DNA of 64,000 nucleotides, taken from positions 1 through 64,000 of the forward strand of contig CAUYLG010017874.1 of assembly GCA_963573385.1 (NCBI GenBank), written 5' to 3'. Position 1 is the stretch's first letter, and each line of letters begins with the position of its first letter. Below are positions 17,901-28,719 of the stretch, piece after piece. Under the pieces are notes generated by a model. That model saw only the letters and a program-made list of their open reading frames with translations. It was not told where the DNA came from and did no database searches. Origin of the DNA: Cacajao melanocephalus. Its lineage: Eukaryota > Chordata > Mammalia > Primates > Pitheciidae. The position numbers were made by a program, and so were the translations under genes.

Positions 17901-20900
17901 TGAAAATAGAAATAATCTGCAAAATCTAATTTATAGCACCATTCTTCCACACTGATCCAATGCCATACATTTGTGGAGAAATAAAAAAAATAATCATAGG
18001 GAGCAAGATGGTGCAGACCTGTCATCCTAGTAGTTTAGGAGGCTAGGGCTGGAGGATTGCTTGAGGCCAGGAGTTTAAGACTAGCTTGGACAACATAGTG
18101 AGACCCCATGGCCACAAAAACAAACAAACAAACAAACAAACAAAAAAAAAAAACTCAAAGAGCACTAGGTAGCAACTACTATAGCATTTTGAATATAAGC
18201 CTGTCTTATTTACTGTTTAAGTAGGAAAGTTCTAGGGCACGATTTGGGGATGGGGAAGACAGAGAATATGCCAACCCTCTTGAAATCTAAAATGTTAATC
18301 ACGTGCATATGGTGGTTAATTTTAATAATTCTTAATAAATTTTATTTTTTTAGGAAAATTTCCAGACCAACCAATTCACATCGTGTATGTTCCTTCTCAC
18401 CTCCATCATATGCTCTTTGAACTATTTAAGGTATGATACTTCACAATAATTGAAATTTTACATTTTAAAAAGGTTTCAGTTATATTTTTATCTCCTTTAT
18501 TATTTGCCACAAAACAGGAGCCTCAATATCTTTTCCCAAGAATGTTTCTAGTCCTCCTAAGAGAAACTACACAGTCAGTGTTTGAAAAAATGCATGTAGC
18601 TCATATGTAGCATCAACACATATTTGAGAATGCATGATAAAATTCATGATGTGTCAATGCTTTAGAGCCAAGAGGAAGTTCCTATTATTTTTTCAGGTGT
18701 CCAACAAATCACTAGTCATTTATTCATTTATTAAGAGAGGTCATGGGGTGAATGCTTCAGTAAATAGGGCCTTGTTACCTCCACCACCAGAGCCTGGTCC
18801 AACTCCAAACTCAGAGGTTCAGGTCTAGAATTCCTGTCGGTGGCATGGCCCCATTCAGAGTCCAGAATGTGCTCAGAGCACATCTGTAGTTCCCTCAATC
18901 ATCTACTTTAAAGTGCATATGAATCACCTGGGGACTTCGTTAAAGTGAAAATTTTGATGCAGGAAGTCTAGAGTGGGGCCTGAGATTCTGAATTTTGACT
19001 AAGTTAAAGGGTGATGCTGCTGGTCCACAATGCATTTTTCCTAGCAGGCCTGTAGAGTTGTGCTTCTCGAACTGTAGTGTGCATTAGAATTGCCTGCAGG
19101 GCTTGTTAAAACACAGATTCTCGGGCTCCAGCCCAGAGATTTTTATTTCTTTAGGTCTGAGAATGTGCATTTCTAACAAGCTGTCAGAGGATACAGATGT
19201 TACTGGTCCATGGTAGCCAGGTGCTAAGAATCAAATGCTTTCATGGGTCCTAAGATCAAATTAAACTAAGATTTGAAGATTAAATTAAATTGAACTTAAA
19301 CCAAAAAATAAAAACACCTTAAGCTTTTTGATGCTTCTCAAGAGTCCCCTGAATTAGAGAGAAGGAAGCCTAAAAAAGTAAAATCTAGCTCTAATTCTGA
19401 CATAACTCTGCAGAGCATCCTGTTTCCTAACTTATTCTAATATTACTGCTGTGAGGTATTGATTGTATTACAAACATCTGATCTACTTTATTTCACTCTA
19501 GCTAATGACTAGAACTTAATATTATCTAAAAACCAGAAAGCAAATAGGTGGTGGGAAAGGAAAACGGGTTAAGAAAACCAAGACTGTGTTTGTATGAGAT
19601 TCAGCCAATAGACTGAAAACTTGTTTGAGTTTGTTCTGTGTTAAAGGACAAATGATACTTTTTCATTGATTTGATTTACTTTTAAATTGAATGATACAAC
19701 TCATGGAGTTATTTTGCAATCACTGGTAAAAGTTAGATGATAATCAAATGCAAACTGAAATTTAACTTAGAATTATTGACTGTCCTTTTAAATAGTAACA
19801 ACCTTTTCACAGCAAGTTTTATAAAAGCCAATAAATTGGTTCAGTGATTCACTGTTCATTTGTTATGTAATAGTCTTTGGTGCTTGGATGTAAAATGTAA
19901 TGGAAAGACAGAAAAGAGAGAGCTAGGAAATAGACTATAAAAACCAATTTCTACATTTAAATTATGCTTACAAATAAGAACTTGACAGCTAGCAGAATTG
20001 TTTTTCCATTAGACATTACTCCCAGGAGCTATATTATATGGTAAATGAATATTTTTTATTATACATCCTACATGACACATTCATAAATGGCTATTTACAA
20101 AGCTGTTTTACTACTAACTTACAAAAAATAGGAACTTTCAATTAACCTCCATGCTACTTTTATTTTAAAAATTTTAAAAAAAGTTATTTATTGTCCCTCA
20201 TTCCTCTGCCATTGAATTCCTTATGGTTTGGTTTCCTTTAGAATGCAATGCGGGCAACAGTTGAACACCAGGAAAATCAGCCTTCCCTTACACCAATTGA
20301 GGTGATTGTTGTCTTGGGAAAAGAAGACCTTACAATTAAGGTAACTATTCTCTGTTTTTCTTTTGGGTGTCTCTTGAGAGAGTTAAACAGGGTCAGTACT
20401 AATAAAGCTATCTGCTCTTTGCAATAGATAACAGTCATATGTGCAAAGTGATTTTTAAATGAAAGAAAGCCATTTTTATTTAGGCAGATGCACATTGTTT
20501 TTAATGTGTAGCTCTGATGACTTTGTTTGTTTGTTTGTTTTAGATTTCAGACAGAGGAGGTGGTGTTCCCCTGAGAATTATTGACCGCCTCTTTAGTTAC
20601 ACATACTCCACTGCACCAACACCTGTGATGGATAATTCCCGGAATGCTCCTTTGGTAAGAGTAATTACATGGCTAAATTCATCTCAGCCACCTAGTTCTA
20701 AATGTAGAGCAAGGATTGCAAGGGACTATTTAGACAAGTTCATCAATTTAGTTAAATTAGACATGAGGATATGAGAAAGAATGATAAAGCAGCTAAAAAT
20801 GGTGAAACAAGTGGTGTTTATTTAGTTTCTAGGACAGTAGTAAAGATGGTAACTTCCTACTTTTTTGTATTTCAATGATCACGTACACTTCTCAATCTGA

Positions 20901-22096
20901 CAACATCTCTCTTCTCTAGGCTGGTTTTGGTTACGGCTTGCCAATTTCTCGTCTCTATGCCAAGTACTTTCAAGGAGATCTGAATCTCTACTCTTTATCA
21001 GGATATGGAACAGATGCTATCATCTACTTAAAGGTATCTCTTAGATTCAATAGCAAAATCCTATTTCTAAAACCATTGCTTCTTTTACAGCCCTGAGTGC
21101 TACAGTCCAGAGTGAATTCCCCAAACTAAGCTAATGCAAGTAATGACCACAGGTTATTCTATTCTCTTTCTGGTTATGTGTACATTATTTAGTATGATAA
21201 CTTACCAAAGAGGAAGGTGGGCCACACTACCTGCCTCAAGTGAAGCAAAACTCTTTCCCGAGAAGTTGCAATACATTACCAAAGTTTCAGAATGAGGACA
21301 TGCTCATGTGAATGTTTTAAGGCCACTCCTTTTGGCATCTATGAGAGTAGCTGTACTTTTATTTTACTTAGATTTGTGGGAAATACATGCTAATAATGTT
21401 CCAGCCTGAAAAAATAACAGATATCAAGATACTCAAGACCTTGAGTTGAATTTGTTAGAAATCCTGGGAAAGGAAAGCTGACTGTTTACAAGCTGACAAG
21501 GGGTGCCAGACACTCTGTTTAAACTTAAAAAGTTGGTGCATTTGTCTGTTTCTGGTAATGCCTAAATTTCTTTGTTAAAATCACTGTCTTGATTCTGTTC
21601 ACCGTTTGCCAACTATTTCAACTGAAAATATATTTACAGATATTAGCAACTAAAGCACTAAACGTTCAGGCTCCCATTTTGTGCACTGGAATTACTTGCC
21701 AAATGGCCTTTGACCCTCTGAAATAGTTAATATTATTCACTTCTTAAATGAGCGCAAGCCTTCAAACTATTGGGAAAGAGCCTTTTAATAGGCTGAGTGC
21801 AGGCACCAGTGTGCTATTATTACTATTTCAATTAAATGAATGTATTTAAATGTTTGGATACTTACCTTTGGATGTATTTTGAATAATATATTCCAGTGCA
21901 AATTATGCCATGCATACTTTCTTTGGTCTCATGTTTTTCCCCCCTCTTCTTTTAGGCTTTGTCTTCTGAGTCTGTAGAAAAACTTCCAGTCTTTAACAAG
22001 TCAGCCTTCAAACATTATCAGATGAGCTCTGAGGCTGATGACTGGTGTATTCCAAGCAGGGAACCAAAGAACCTGGCAAAAGAAGTGGCCATGTGA
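11799..22096 (+). CDS. PDK4: Pyruvate dehydrogenase kinase 4, mitochondrial (11 coding exons)
   Basis: PDK4 phosphorylates serines on the E1-alpha subunit of the pyruvate dehydrogenase complex in the mitochondrial matrix. This shuts off conversion of pyruvate to acetyl-CoA and favours fatty-acid oxidation in fasting. Joining 11799-11928, 12927-13068, 14299-14370, 15090-15274, 15436-15522, 15976-16053, 18354-18430, 20242-20340, 20544-20654, 20920-21033 and 21956-22096 gives 1,236 nt, which is 411 codons plus stop. All introns are GT-AG. The N-terminus is Arg/Ser/Leu-rich as in a mitochondrial targeting peptide. The four-helix kinase-family domain spans roughly residues 20-190. The GHKL ATP-binding domain shows the N-box Glu254/Asn258, the G1 box DRGGG at 293-297 and the G2 box GFGYG at 329-333. 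The C-terminal DW motif is Asp394-Trp395. The ATG has A at -3. The frame is intact, with no sign of a pseudogene. Confidence 0.99.
11929..12926 (+). other. PDK4: PDK4 intron 1
   Basis: 998 bp, GT-AG, phase 1. It contains a short GGAA/GAAA-rich purine stretch at about 12726-12764. I recognise no interspersed repeat. The first about 30 bases are still in the CpG island. Confidence 0.9.
12927..13068 (+). CDS. PDK4: PDK4 coding exon 2
   Basis: Acceptor ttatag, donor gtaagtgg. Codes for residues 44 to 90 ([20 protein letters not shown] and on to the KSW junction) and ends two bases into codon 91. This is helical-domain sequence of the mitochondrial kinase family. Confidence 0.98.
13069..14298 (+). 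other. PDK4: PDK4 intron 2
   Basis: 1,230 bp, GT-AG. Apart from the MIR at 13470-13715 it is AT-rich and holds no repeat or exon that I can recognise. Confidence 0.9.
13470..13715 (+). mobile_element. MIR SINE in intron 2
   Basis: Nearly full-length MIR text: 'ctgggttcaaatcctgcctc', then 'taattaaatgagataaccca', then 'cactacctggcatgcagcc' followed by 'agcactcagtaagtgtcag'. Confidence 0.85.
14299..14370 (+). CDS. PDK4: PDK4 coding exon 3
   Basis: Acceptor tttacag, donor gtaagttc. 72 bp coding for [20 protein letters not shown] and on to ALS. It begins and ends in phase 2. Confidence 0.98.
14371..15089 (+). other. PDK4: PDK4 intron 3
   Basis: 719 bp, GT-AG, AT-rich. No repeat or RNA gene recognised. 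Confidence 0.9.
15090..15274 (+). CDS. PDK4: PDK4 coding exon 4
   Basis: Acceptor cggcttag, donor gtaagtta. It codes for residues 115-176, the conserved [20 protein letters not shown] region and the [16 protein letters not shown] helix of the family. Confidence 0.98.
15436..15522 (+). CDS. PDK4: PDK4 coding exon 5
   Basis: Acceptor tcaacag, donor gtatgttc. Codes for [20 protein letters not shown] and on to VVQ. The intron before it (15275-15435, 161 bp) is short and featureless. Confidence 0.98.
15523..15975 (+). other. PDK4: PDK4 intron 5
   Basis: 453 bp, GT-AG, strongly AT-rich. Nothing else recognised. Confidence 0.9.
15976..16053 (+). CDS. PDK4: PDK4 coding exon 6
   Basis: Acceptor attccag, donor gtaagtta. 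78 bp coding for [20 protein letters not shown] and on to QVN, the segment linking the helical domain to the ATP-binding domain. Confidence 0.98.
16460..16749 (+). mobile_element. L1M 3'-end fragment in intron 6
   Basis: Text such as 'agaagcagagtagaatggtg', 'caaagtt/cgaagtttcagtta' and 'taatgatattgtattgtaca' matches the 3' UTR of old L1M elements. It ends in an A-rich tract at 16740-16748. Confidence 0.8.
16808..17122 (+). mobile_element. Alu element (old, AluJ-like) in intron 6
   Basis: Both arms are recognisable ('gaggattgcttgagcccagg', 'gctgcagtgagccatgatcg'), with many differences and the older-Alu linker. The tail is (CAAA)/(CAAAA)n rich. Confidence 0.92.
17998..18153 (+). mobile_element. 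Alu left-arm monomer (FLAM-like)
   Basis: Only the left-arm sequence is present ('agatggtgcagacctgtcat' to 'acatagtgagaccccatgg'). It is followed directly by a (CAAA)n/A tail with no right arm. Confidence 0.85.
18354..18430 (+). CDS. PDK4: PDK4 coding exon 7 (N-box)
   Basis: Acceptor tttttag, donor gtatgata. It ends on a codon boundary after Lys257 and codes for the first part of the ATP-binding N-box, Glu254, within [11 protein letters not shown]. Confidence 0.98.
18890..19040 (+). mobile_element. MER5-like hAT-Charlie remnant
   Basis: The central hallmark 'gaatcacctggggacttcgt' and then 'gtggggcctgagattctga' followed by 'gatgctgctggtccacaatg' read through in order. It is non-autonomous and has no coding capacity. 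Confidence 0.7.
19058..19225 (+). mobile_element. Second MER5-like hAT-Charlie remnant
   Basis: 'gtgtgcattagaattgcctg', 'ggcttgttaaaacacagatt' and 'gaatgtgcatttctaacaag' are phrases of the MER5 type. It lies head-to-tail with the preceding element. Confidence 0.75.
20242..20340 (+). CDS. PDK4: PDK4 coding exon 8
   Basis: Acceptor cctttag, donor gtaactat. Phase 0 at both ends (33 codons, residues 258-290). It begins with Asn258 of the N-box ([20 protein letters not shown]). Confidence 0.98.
20544..20654 (+). CDS. PDK4: PDK4 coding exon 9 (G1 box)
   Basis: Acceptor gttttag after a (TTTG)n tract, donor gtaagagt. Residues 291-327 include the ATP-binding G1 motif DRGGG (Asp293), followed by [20 protein letters not shown]. 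Confidence 0.98.
20920..21033 (+). CDS. PDK4: PDK4 coding exon 10 (G2 box)
   Basis: Acceptor tctctag, donor gtatctct. Residues 328-365 contain the G2 glycine motif GFGYGLP (329-335) of the ATP lid and the closing strands of the GHKL fold. Confidence 0.98.
21034..21955 (+). other. PDK4: PDK4 intron 10
   Basis: 922 bp, GT-AG with a long pyrimidine tract (tttttcccccctcttctttt) before the acceptor. No repeat recognised. Confidence 0.9.
21956..22096 (+). CDS. PDK4: PDK4 coding exon 11 and stop
   Basis: Residues 366-411 and TGA at 22094-22096. It includes the C-terminal tail with the Asp394-Trp395 motif, which in this kinase family anchors the tail of the partner subunit in the dimer. Confidence 0.98.
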   Translation, partial: ALSSESVEKLPVFNKSAFKHYQMSSEADDWCIPSREPKNLAKEVAM

Positions 22097-22888
22097 AGAG
22101 GGACACTCAGGACACTTTATGGGATCAATGTGGGTCTGCACCAGTGCTGCTTCCTGAATGTTTGTGTGTGAATTCTTGTTTCATCCAAAACAAACGACAG
22201 CAACAAAAACTCCTTAATCAGAACCCTGATCCATTGAGGAATGGAGCTTTTTTCTGTGACCCAGGAGAACTTAGTGCAGGACTACAGGAGTTAACAAATG
22301 GTCAGCTCCTTATTTTTCAATGTAGAATAGCTCATGAGTTTATATCAAATCCTGAAGAAATAAGCCTCAGTTTTCTATCTATTTTTATAACAAGATGAGA
22401 AAAAGAGTGAGCATGAAGATGGTGGTTAGCAGTTTCAATAGACTGATATTTTAGGCCTCTTGTTCACATCAAAAGATATTGGTGTCAGAATACCAGCATT
22501 TTCCTGCCATATAAAGGATTAGAGCTTATGTGGTTAGAAATGTATATAAACATACATTTTGAACATATTTATGTGCTCCGGAAGGAAAGGCTGGTGATTA
22601 AAATAAGGTTTACTTTGAATAAGAAGGAATGAGCCAAAACATTCTATTCAAAGTTGCAGTGAAGGCATCAACCTATGTAAAAACTCAGAAGGAAGGCTCC
22701 TCGGATAAAAACACGGCTCCTTTATTATGCTGCTTTTCCTGTTCACTTTACTCACTAAGTGAACACATTGTCAGGTGCCTAGCCTTGAGTGAATTGTTAG
22801 ATGTGCACTGAACTCGGGATGTTGAAGATTGGAGAGAGAAAATTGCCAAAGTAACAGCAAAAATATCTCTTACTTTGCTTTGTTTATA

Positions 22889-22894
22889 AATAAA
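22889..22894 (+). terminator. PDK4: Candidate proximal poly(A) signal, AATAAA
   Basis: A canonical hexamer about 0.8 kb after the stop codon. Use would give a short 3' UTR isoform. The downstream GT-rich element is weak. Confidence 0.4.
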
Positions 22895-23535
22895 TCTGTA
22901 AATTGGAAAAACTAGTGTCAGGGAAAGAAATCAGGTATTCAGAGCCTAACTCAGTAGGAAAGGCTTTTCTCTACCCTGAAATGATGGTAATCCAAAGGCA
23001 TCCATTTTCTAGGCTTAAAATACATATTTTTTATATAATTAATTATGTTCTCTACACTCCAGCATTAATATGTCTGTTTAAAAATTTCTGATTCTCAAAT
23101 GGTTCAAGAACATTAGAATTTAAGTACCTTTTAGAGTAATTTGTTTAAGCAAACAGGCTGGACATAAGAGATTCTCATGCCAGCATGCTTTCATTTGTGA
23201 GTCATTGTGACTGAGAGCTAATGAATGACACTGGAAATGCATAGGGTATTTTGGGGGAGTTAAGGTATAATATGAAGGTTGGTAGGCCAGTCATGATGAT
23301 TACCTTACAGAAGAAGGAATGGAAAAATGAAAGAAGGAAGGAAGGAAAGAAAGGATATAGGATGGGTGGGAAGAAGAAGGCAGGCATTTTTCTATTTTCC
23401 CCACAAATTATTTCAAAAAATAATCTATATTTTCATGGATATGTCATTGGCAAGAGGAAGAATTGGTATCTTTCAAAGCAGTATGGCTTCTTTAAATGGC
23501 TCTCACTCTTACAAGATAGAAGGCTTTTATGAGAT

Positions 23536-23541
23536 AATAAA
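23536..23541 (+). terminator. PDK4: Candidate middle poly(A) signal, AATAAA
   Basis: Canonical hexamer in 'gagataataaactcatctg', followed within 20 bases by 'tgtgtcagtt', a possible downstream GU element. Confidence 0.4.
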
Positions 23542-24145
23542 CTCATCTGTGTCAGTTAACATCTAAACTGGCATATAGAGAAAAAGGAGGATTTCCTGCA
23601 TTATAAAACAATCAGTATGGTTTATATGTTGAATTTAACATTTGTGTGTAGTTTTGTGGTGGCCTAGTGTGGTGCTTCTGGTAATGGTAACAGATGCTCA
23701 ACTATTTTTCAGATTTTATCATCATAAGTCCTAGACAGTGATATTTCTTAATGGTGGGAGTCCAGCTCAGGCATTTCTGATTATACAAAACAGTTTTCAG
23801 TAGGTTATTTGTCATTTCAGTTTTTTACTGAAACTTGAGCTAAACATTTTTACATGTAAATACTTCTATTTACCAAAGACTTTAATCAGATGATTAATTA
23901 ACCCAAACACTGTGAACTGTATTTCAAACACTAGAAAAAAGAAATGTTAGTAACTCCATTACATCAACTGTGCAAATGGACTCTGATAAAATAGAAATAG
24001 TCTACATTGATATTTGTGAAATCTGTGGAAGAACTTTAGGGTTCTAGTGGATGGATATTGAATACTCAGGCTCACTTAAATTATTAATGTATACATTGTG
24101 TTTTTGTCTTTATGCTATGTACAGAGAAATGTGATAATTTTTTAT

Positions 24146-24151
24146 AATAAA
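24146..24151 (+). terminator. PDK4: Distal poly(A) signal of PDK4, AATAAA
   Basis: Canonical hexamer followed by 'gtcattgtctttttaagttc', a good T/GT-rich downstream element. It gives a total mRNA of about 3.5 kb, which agrees with the known size of the main PDK4 transcript. Confidence 0.8.
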
Positions 24152-24172
24152 TATTTTTTATGATAATAGAAG

Positions 24173-24695
24173 TCATTGTCTTTTTAAGTTCTTTTCTCAA
24201 TTTACCTTAAGATACTAAGAATTTGAGTTAAGATAACAGTACAATGGTGTGTTCACCTACAAATATGTATTCAATAATCAGTTTTGCAATGCATATGTTC
24301 TCTGCATATTTTTGTAAATTTAAAGCTTCATTTTATGTCTGTTTGCATACAAACAGTAGAGTACCAAAATAATTATCTAGATAACTTAGGTTCCCAATGA
24401 CTTCTGGACTAAATATCAGAGTAATAATAAGGTGGAAATAGTATAGAAATTACTAAGTTAGATTGTGGTGTGTATTATCTTTGCTCTCTTTAGGGCTTTT
24501 CTTTGGTATTTTAATCCTACTTTATCATTAGACAAGATCCTTTGCCGACCTTCCGAATGCCCTTATTGACAAGGTTCTACAAATCGGGGGCTGGGGTGGG
24601 AAGGAGGGAAGGGAAGGAGGAAAATAGATTAGAATTAAATGATAACAGTGGAATGAGTTTGCCATAACTAAATTATAAATCTTGTCAAAATACTT
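24173..24695. other. Immediate downstream flank of PDK4
   Basis: Non-coding. It contains a guanine-run block at 24586-24613 (five or more G runs) that could form a G-quadruplex on the sense strand, followed by GGGAA/GGAGG repeats to about 24620. Confidence 0.5.
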
Positions 24696-24795
24696 ATATT
24701 TGAATCAAAAATGTCATCAGCCTAAGGCATTAGACCCTAAAAATCCTATAGTAAGGTTGACATTTTACTAAAAAACCTTTAGTGAGGTTGACAAT
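24696..24795 (+). repeat. Direct repeat copy 1 (100 bp)
   Basis: It matches 25901-26000 over 100 bases with 7 substitutions and no indel by eye. Inside, aaggttgaca occurs twice (once with a substitution) and ACTAAA/TTTAGT form a small inverted repeat. Confidence 0.85.
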
Positions 24796-25900
24796 AAGAC
24801 TATCCCTTTCCTTGAGTGCCTTCATTTCTTCTGATTCTGTTGACGAAGCACTGAACCATGTGTAGCTAAGAGAAGCACGCACCTGCATGCACACACAAGA
24901 TCTAGCTGTACAGTTTCCTTGGACCAAGCTGCGGGGAGGTAGAGAGTTAGTGCACTCCACAGTCTCAGAACCTTCACGTGTGTTCTCTTAGTAACTGTAA
25001 AAGTTTGAATCCCACAGCTCTCCATGTCTGCATACATATATCTGTTTGACTCAAGTCAATGTGTATATTCCAAAGGATGCTAATTTTCCAGTACAATCAA
25101 GTGGGCCAAATTTCCACCAAAATGATCTTTAGACCATTTCTCTCAAATTCCACATTTGGCTAGGAATAGTATTTGACTTCAACTACAAACGCATATACAA
25201 AAAGAGAAAGAGATCATTGTGAGTTAGTAACCTGGGCATCAACCTTGATAATTTCTTTATTCTCCTACTATACTTTCAGAGATGCACTTACATTTAGATG
25301 TATACCAACACTGAAAATGTGTGTGAAATCTCCTGATCATGTTGGTCTGTCCTGGTGGAAGAATTAAGAGATTTTTATAATTTAATAGGAGCCTATATAA
25401 GAAGTCACTGAGCCCTATGATGAACACCTAGAGAGTAGTGTTCTATCTTCATTAACATTCCATTCACGTATCTCTTTTTTTAACATTTATCTTTTCTTTA
25501 CCTTACATCACAGTTACTTAGGCACTCAATAAACATTCACTGACTAAATACATAAATGAACACATGAATAAACTTCTGGCCATAGAACAGTATCCTGGCA
25601 TTTAATGATAGATTGGAACTCCGTATTAATAGTACATCAAATTTTATAAGATCTTATGCTGGAAGAAGTATTCAAGAAGTTGTATAATATTGCAGACACT
25701 AAGAGATATGTTTCCAAACCAATTAAATTGCAACTCATCTTTGTTTAATGTCACTTTCCATTGGTGCCTTTGGCTATGAAATCATCATATATATCACAAG
25801 AAATTAAATAATGGTTAATGTTATCACTACTAAGGAAATTTCTTGAGGGAATGGGCCAGAGTTTCAGATTTTACTATTATATCATTGTATTGTTATTATC
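24796..25900. other. Spacer between the two 100-bp repeats
   Basis: 1.1 kb without a gene. At about 25440-25570 the text 'taggcactcaataaacattc' resembles an L2 3' end. Otherwise I recognise nothing. Confidence 0.5.
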
Positions 25901-26000
25901 ATATTTGAATCAAAAATGCCATCAGCCTAAGACATTACACCCTAAAATTCCTATCATAAGGTTGACATTTTACTAAAAAACCTTTAGTAAGGTTGACAAT
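25901..26000 (+). repeat. Direct repeat copy 2 (100 bp)
   Basis: Partner of 24696-24795, same orientation, 1,205 bases downstream. Confidence 0.85.
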
Positions 26001-27725
26001 GAGCACTTTCTTGAACACTTTCTTTGTGGTCACATTGGATGTGGATGAAAACACATTACCACCCATACATAATGGTTCCTTAATGAAAATGAACAACTGT
26101 CTTTTGATGAGATTTTTCAGTTCCTACCCAAGTGAAAATAAACATTAAAAGCCACTGAAAACCAGCAGAAATGTCAGTAGCCTTGAAAACATGTTGAATC
26201 TACTAAATGATGTGAAAATGATGTGACCGGTCTTAATAATAAATCCAGCAACAAAATAATAAAGCTCATCAACAAATCATGAGACATCATTTTCATGTTT
26301 ACTGCTACCATTAATGTAATGGATATAACACAAGACTGGTTGTCAAATAATGCAATATAGCTAGATATTATTTATTACCATACTGTTTTCCATAAATGTA
26401 AAAGGATGCTTTGCTATCTAAGACAAATAGTCTACTGAATGGCAAAATCTCAAGTTTTTATCTATTTCACATAGCTATATTCTTTACTATGTTTCTACAC
26501 AAATGTAGTTAGATATAGATATAGAGAGATATTTGGTAGAATTGCCCTTGATTCAATCTTTTTCTTTTAAGTGTATTTTTAAAGATAATAATTTTTTAAA
26601 TTACAAATTTGTGATTAGAAACAAAAATAAATTTTAAAACAAAAATAATTTATCATATTCTTATGCAATTCTCTTTACCTGAGTTTCAGTTTTCTCTTCT
26701 GCCTAAATGGGTCTTGTACAAGAAAGGCATGCCAAATTCTAAAGTCTTTGAATGTCAATTTTCTAGTAATTCTTTACTAAATACCCTGCCTCCAATTTCT
26801 CCTCAGTCTATCTGCACTATAATGCCAGATTAATTCTCCTAAACCAGCTTTCTCATAACATTATTGCTAAGCTCAAAGTCTCTTACTGGCTTCCCAGGGC
26901 CTAAGAATCTGAAATGTATATGATACTTACAGATTTATGCACTTCAACCTTATAATTTGTATCTTCCATTACTGAACCGTTCAGAATACTATTTTCTAAA
27001 CATGTAACAAACATGTTTCTTTTTGCTCATTGGCAATATGCCTACCTGTAATACCCTTCTTCTGTTCTCTGTTTTGTTTTTTTTTTTTCTTTTTCAGTCT
27101 TCTGGGTCTGGCTTAAATCTCACCTTCATGGACTGGTCATACCAACTTCCTATAAACTCTCACATGGTCAGGACAATTTTAGTAGTTATAATTTTTAGGA
27201 TTGCTAGTTACATGTTACAGATAGGTATAAAGTCCACAAGGCCAACTAGATTGTGTGTTCCTTGCAATCCAGGACCATGAGTTACACATACCTAGGTAAA
27301 GACCATGACATTAAGCCTGTCTTGTGTCTAGTAGATATCAAAAAGCATTTACCAATTGATATATTTTCGATGAGCTGGGAAGAAGACAGAGAAAAGCAGT
27401 GGAATAACCTCTAATTGAGCAGTTTATGCTATTGACTTAAGACCAATGCCGCCCATCTTAACAGTTTTTAATGGCCCTCAGCATTTCTTTTTCAATCTAG
27501 GAAGGATTCATGCTTGTTTCCAGATGGATCATGGCTGTAATATATACACACACTAATTTAAACCTTTCGTTTCAGGCTTAATACAATGTCTTTTCCCTCA
27601 AGGAACTTAGCATCCTACTGAAAATTTGAAGAGTCAAGACAGGAACACATAAGAACTAAATTGTGACCAAGGATTTTTATAATATTCCAAGAGCAACAAC
27701 TGAGAAGATACTATAATACCTAATA

Positions 27726-27728
<3 letters not shown>
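26001..27728. other. Intergenic, AT-rich, with L2-like patches
   Basis: At about 26760-26940 and 27250-27360 the text ('agtctcttactggcttccca', 'tgtgttccttgcaatccagg') follows L2-like sequence. The rest is featureless. Confidence 0.45.

Positions 27729-27768
<40 letters not shown>
27729..27768 (+). repeat. (AG)20 dinucleotide microsatellite
   Basis: Twenty uninterrupted AG units. It is likely to vary in length between individuals. Confidence 0.99.
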
Positions 27769-27772
<4 letters not shown>

Positions 27773-28149
27773 GTAAATGCACTCACATTAATTAATATCA
27801 AAAATTTAAAGAAAGAAAAGTGATTTCAGACTAAAATGTCTAGGTGAAAAGAAGATAATTTATGTGCAGAAAATGGAAAAAAGAACTTTGAAGAAGGTAT
27901 CTGGAGTTCAACTGAAGATAGTTTGAATGTCTGGATGTGGCACCTGGGGTATCAAGGAGATACTAGAATGGTAAAAAGATCCAAACAGCCCTGTTGAGTA
28001 AAATCCCAAGACCATGTATTTTGTTGTCAGTTAATTTACAAAATAGAGTACAGCAATTACTACAACTGTCTGAAATGAGAATGTAATATTTGGATAACTA
28101 AAGAGAGCATTGATATATGTTGATTGATGAGTGAAAACAATGGATTTGC

Positions 28150-28709
<560 letters not shown>

Positions 28710-28719
28710 TATATACATA

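Larger units (their letters stand above)
16054..18353 (+). other. PDK4: PDK4 intron 6, repeat-rich
   Basis: 2,300 bp, the longest PDK4 intron. It holds an old L1 3' end, a full Alu and an Alu monomer, all in the sense orientation, plus a T-rich stretch at 17595-17630. No cryptic coding exon is apparent. Confidence 0.9.
18431..20241 (+). other. PDK4: PDK4 intron 7
   Basis: 1,811 bp, GT-AG, phase 0. It contains two adjacent MER5-like transposon remnants. The remainder is AT-rich without recognisable features. Confidence 0.9.
22097..24172 (+). other. PDK4: PDK4 3' UTR (end inferred)
   Basis: About 2.1 kb of AT-rich sequence that continues from the last coding exon without a splice signal needing explanation. 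It includes a GAAGG-rich purine stretch at about 23310-23382. The end is placed 20-25 bases after the distal AATAAA. No interspersed repeat is recognised, in contrast to the DNA beyond it. Confidence 0.8.

Noticed and set aside
27060..27100. Pyrimidine tract ending in cag, resembling a splice acceptor
   Set aside because: No coding continuation or matching donor; lies in old repeat-like DNA.
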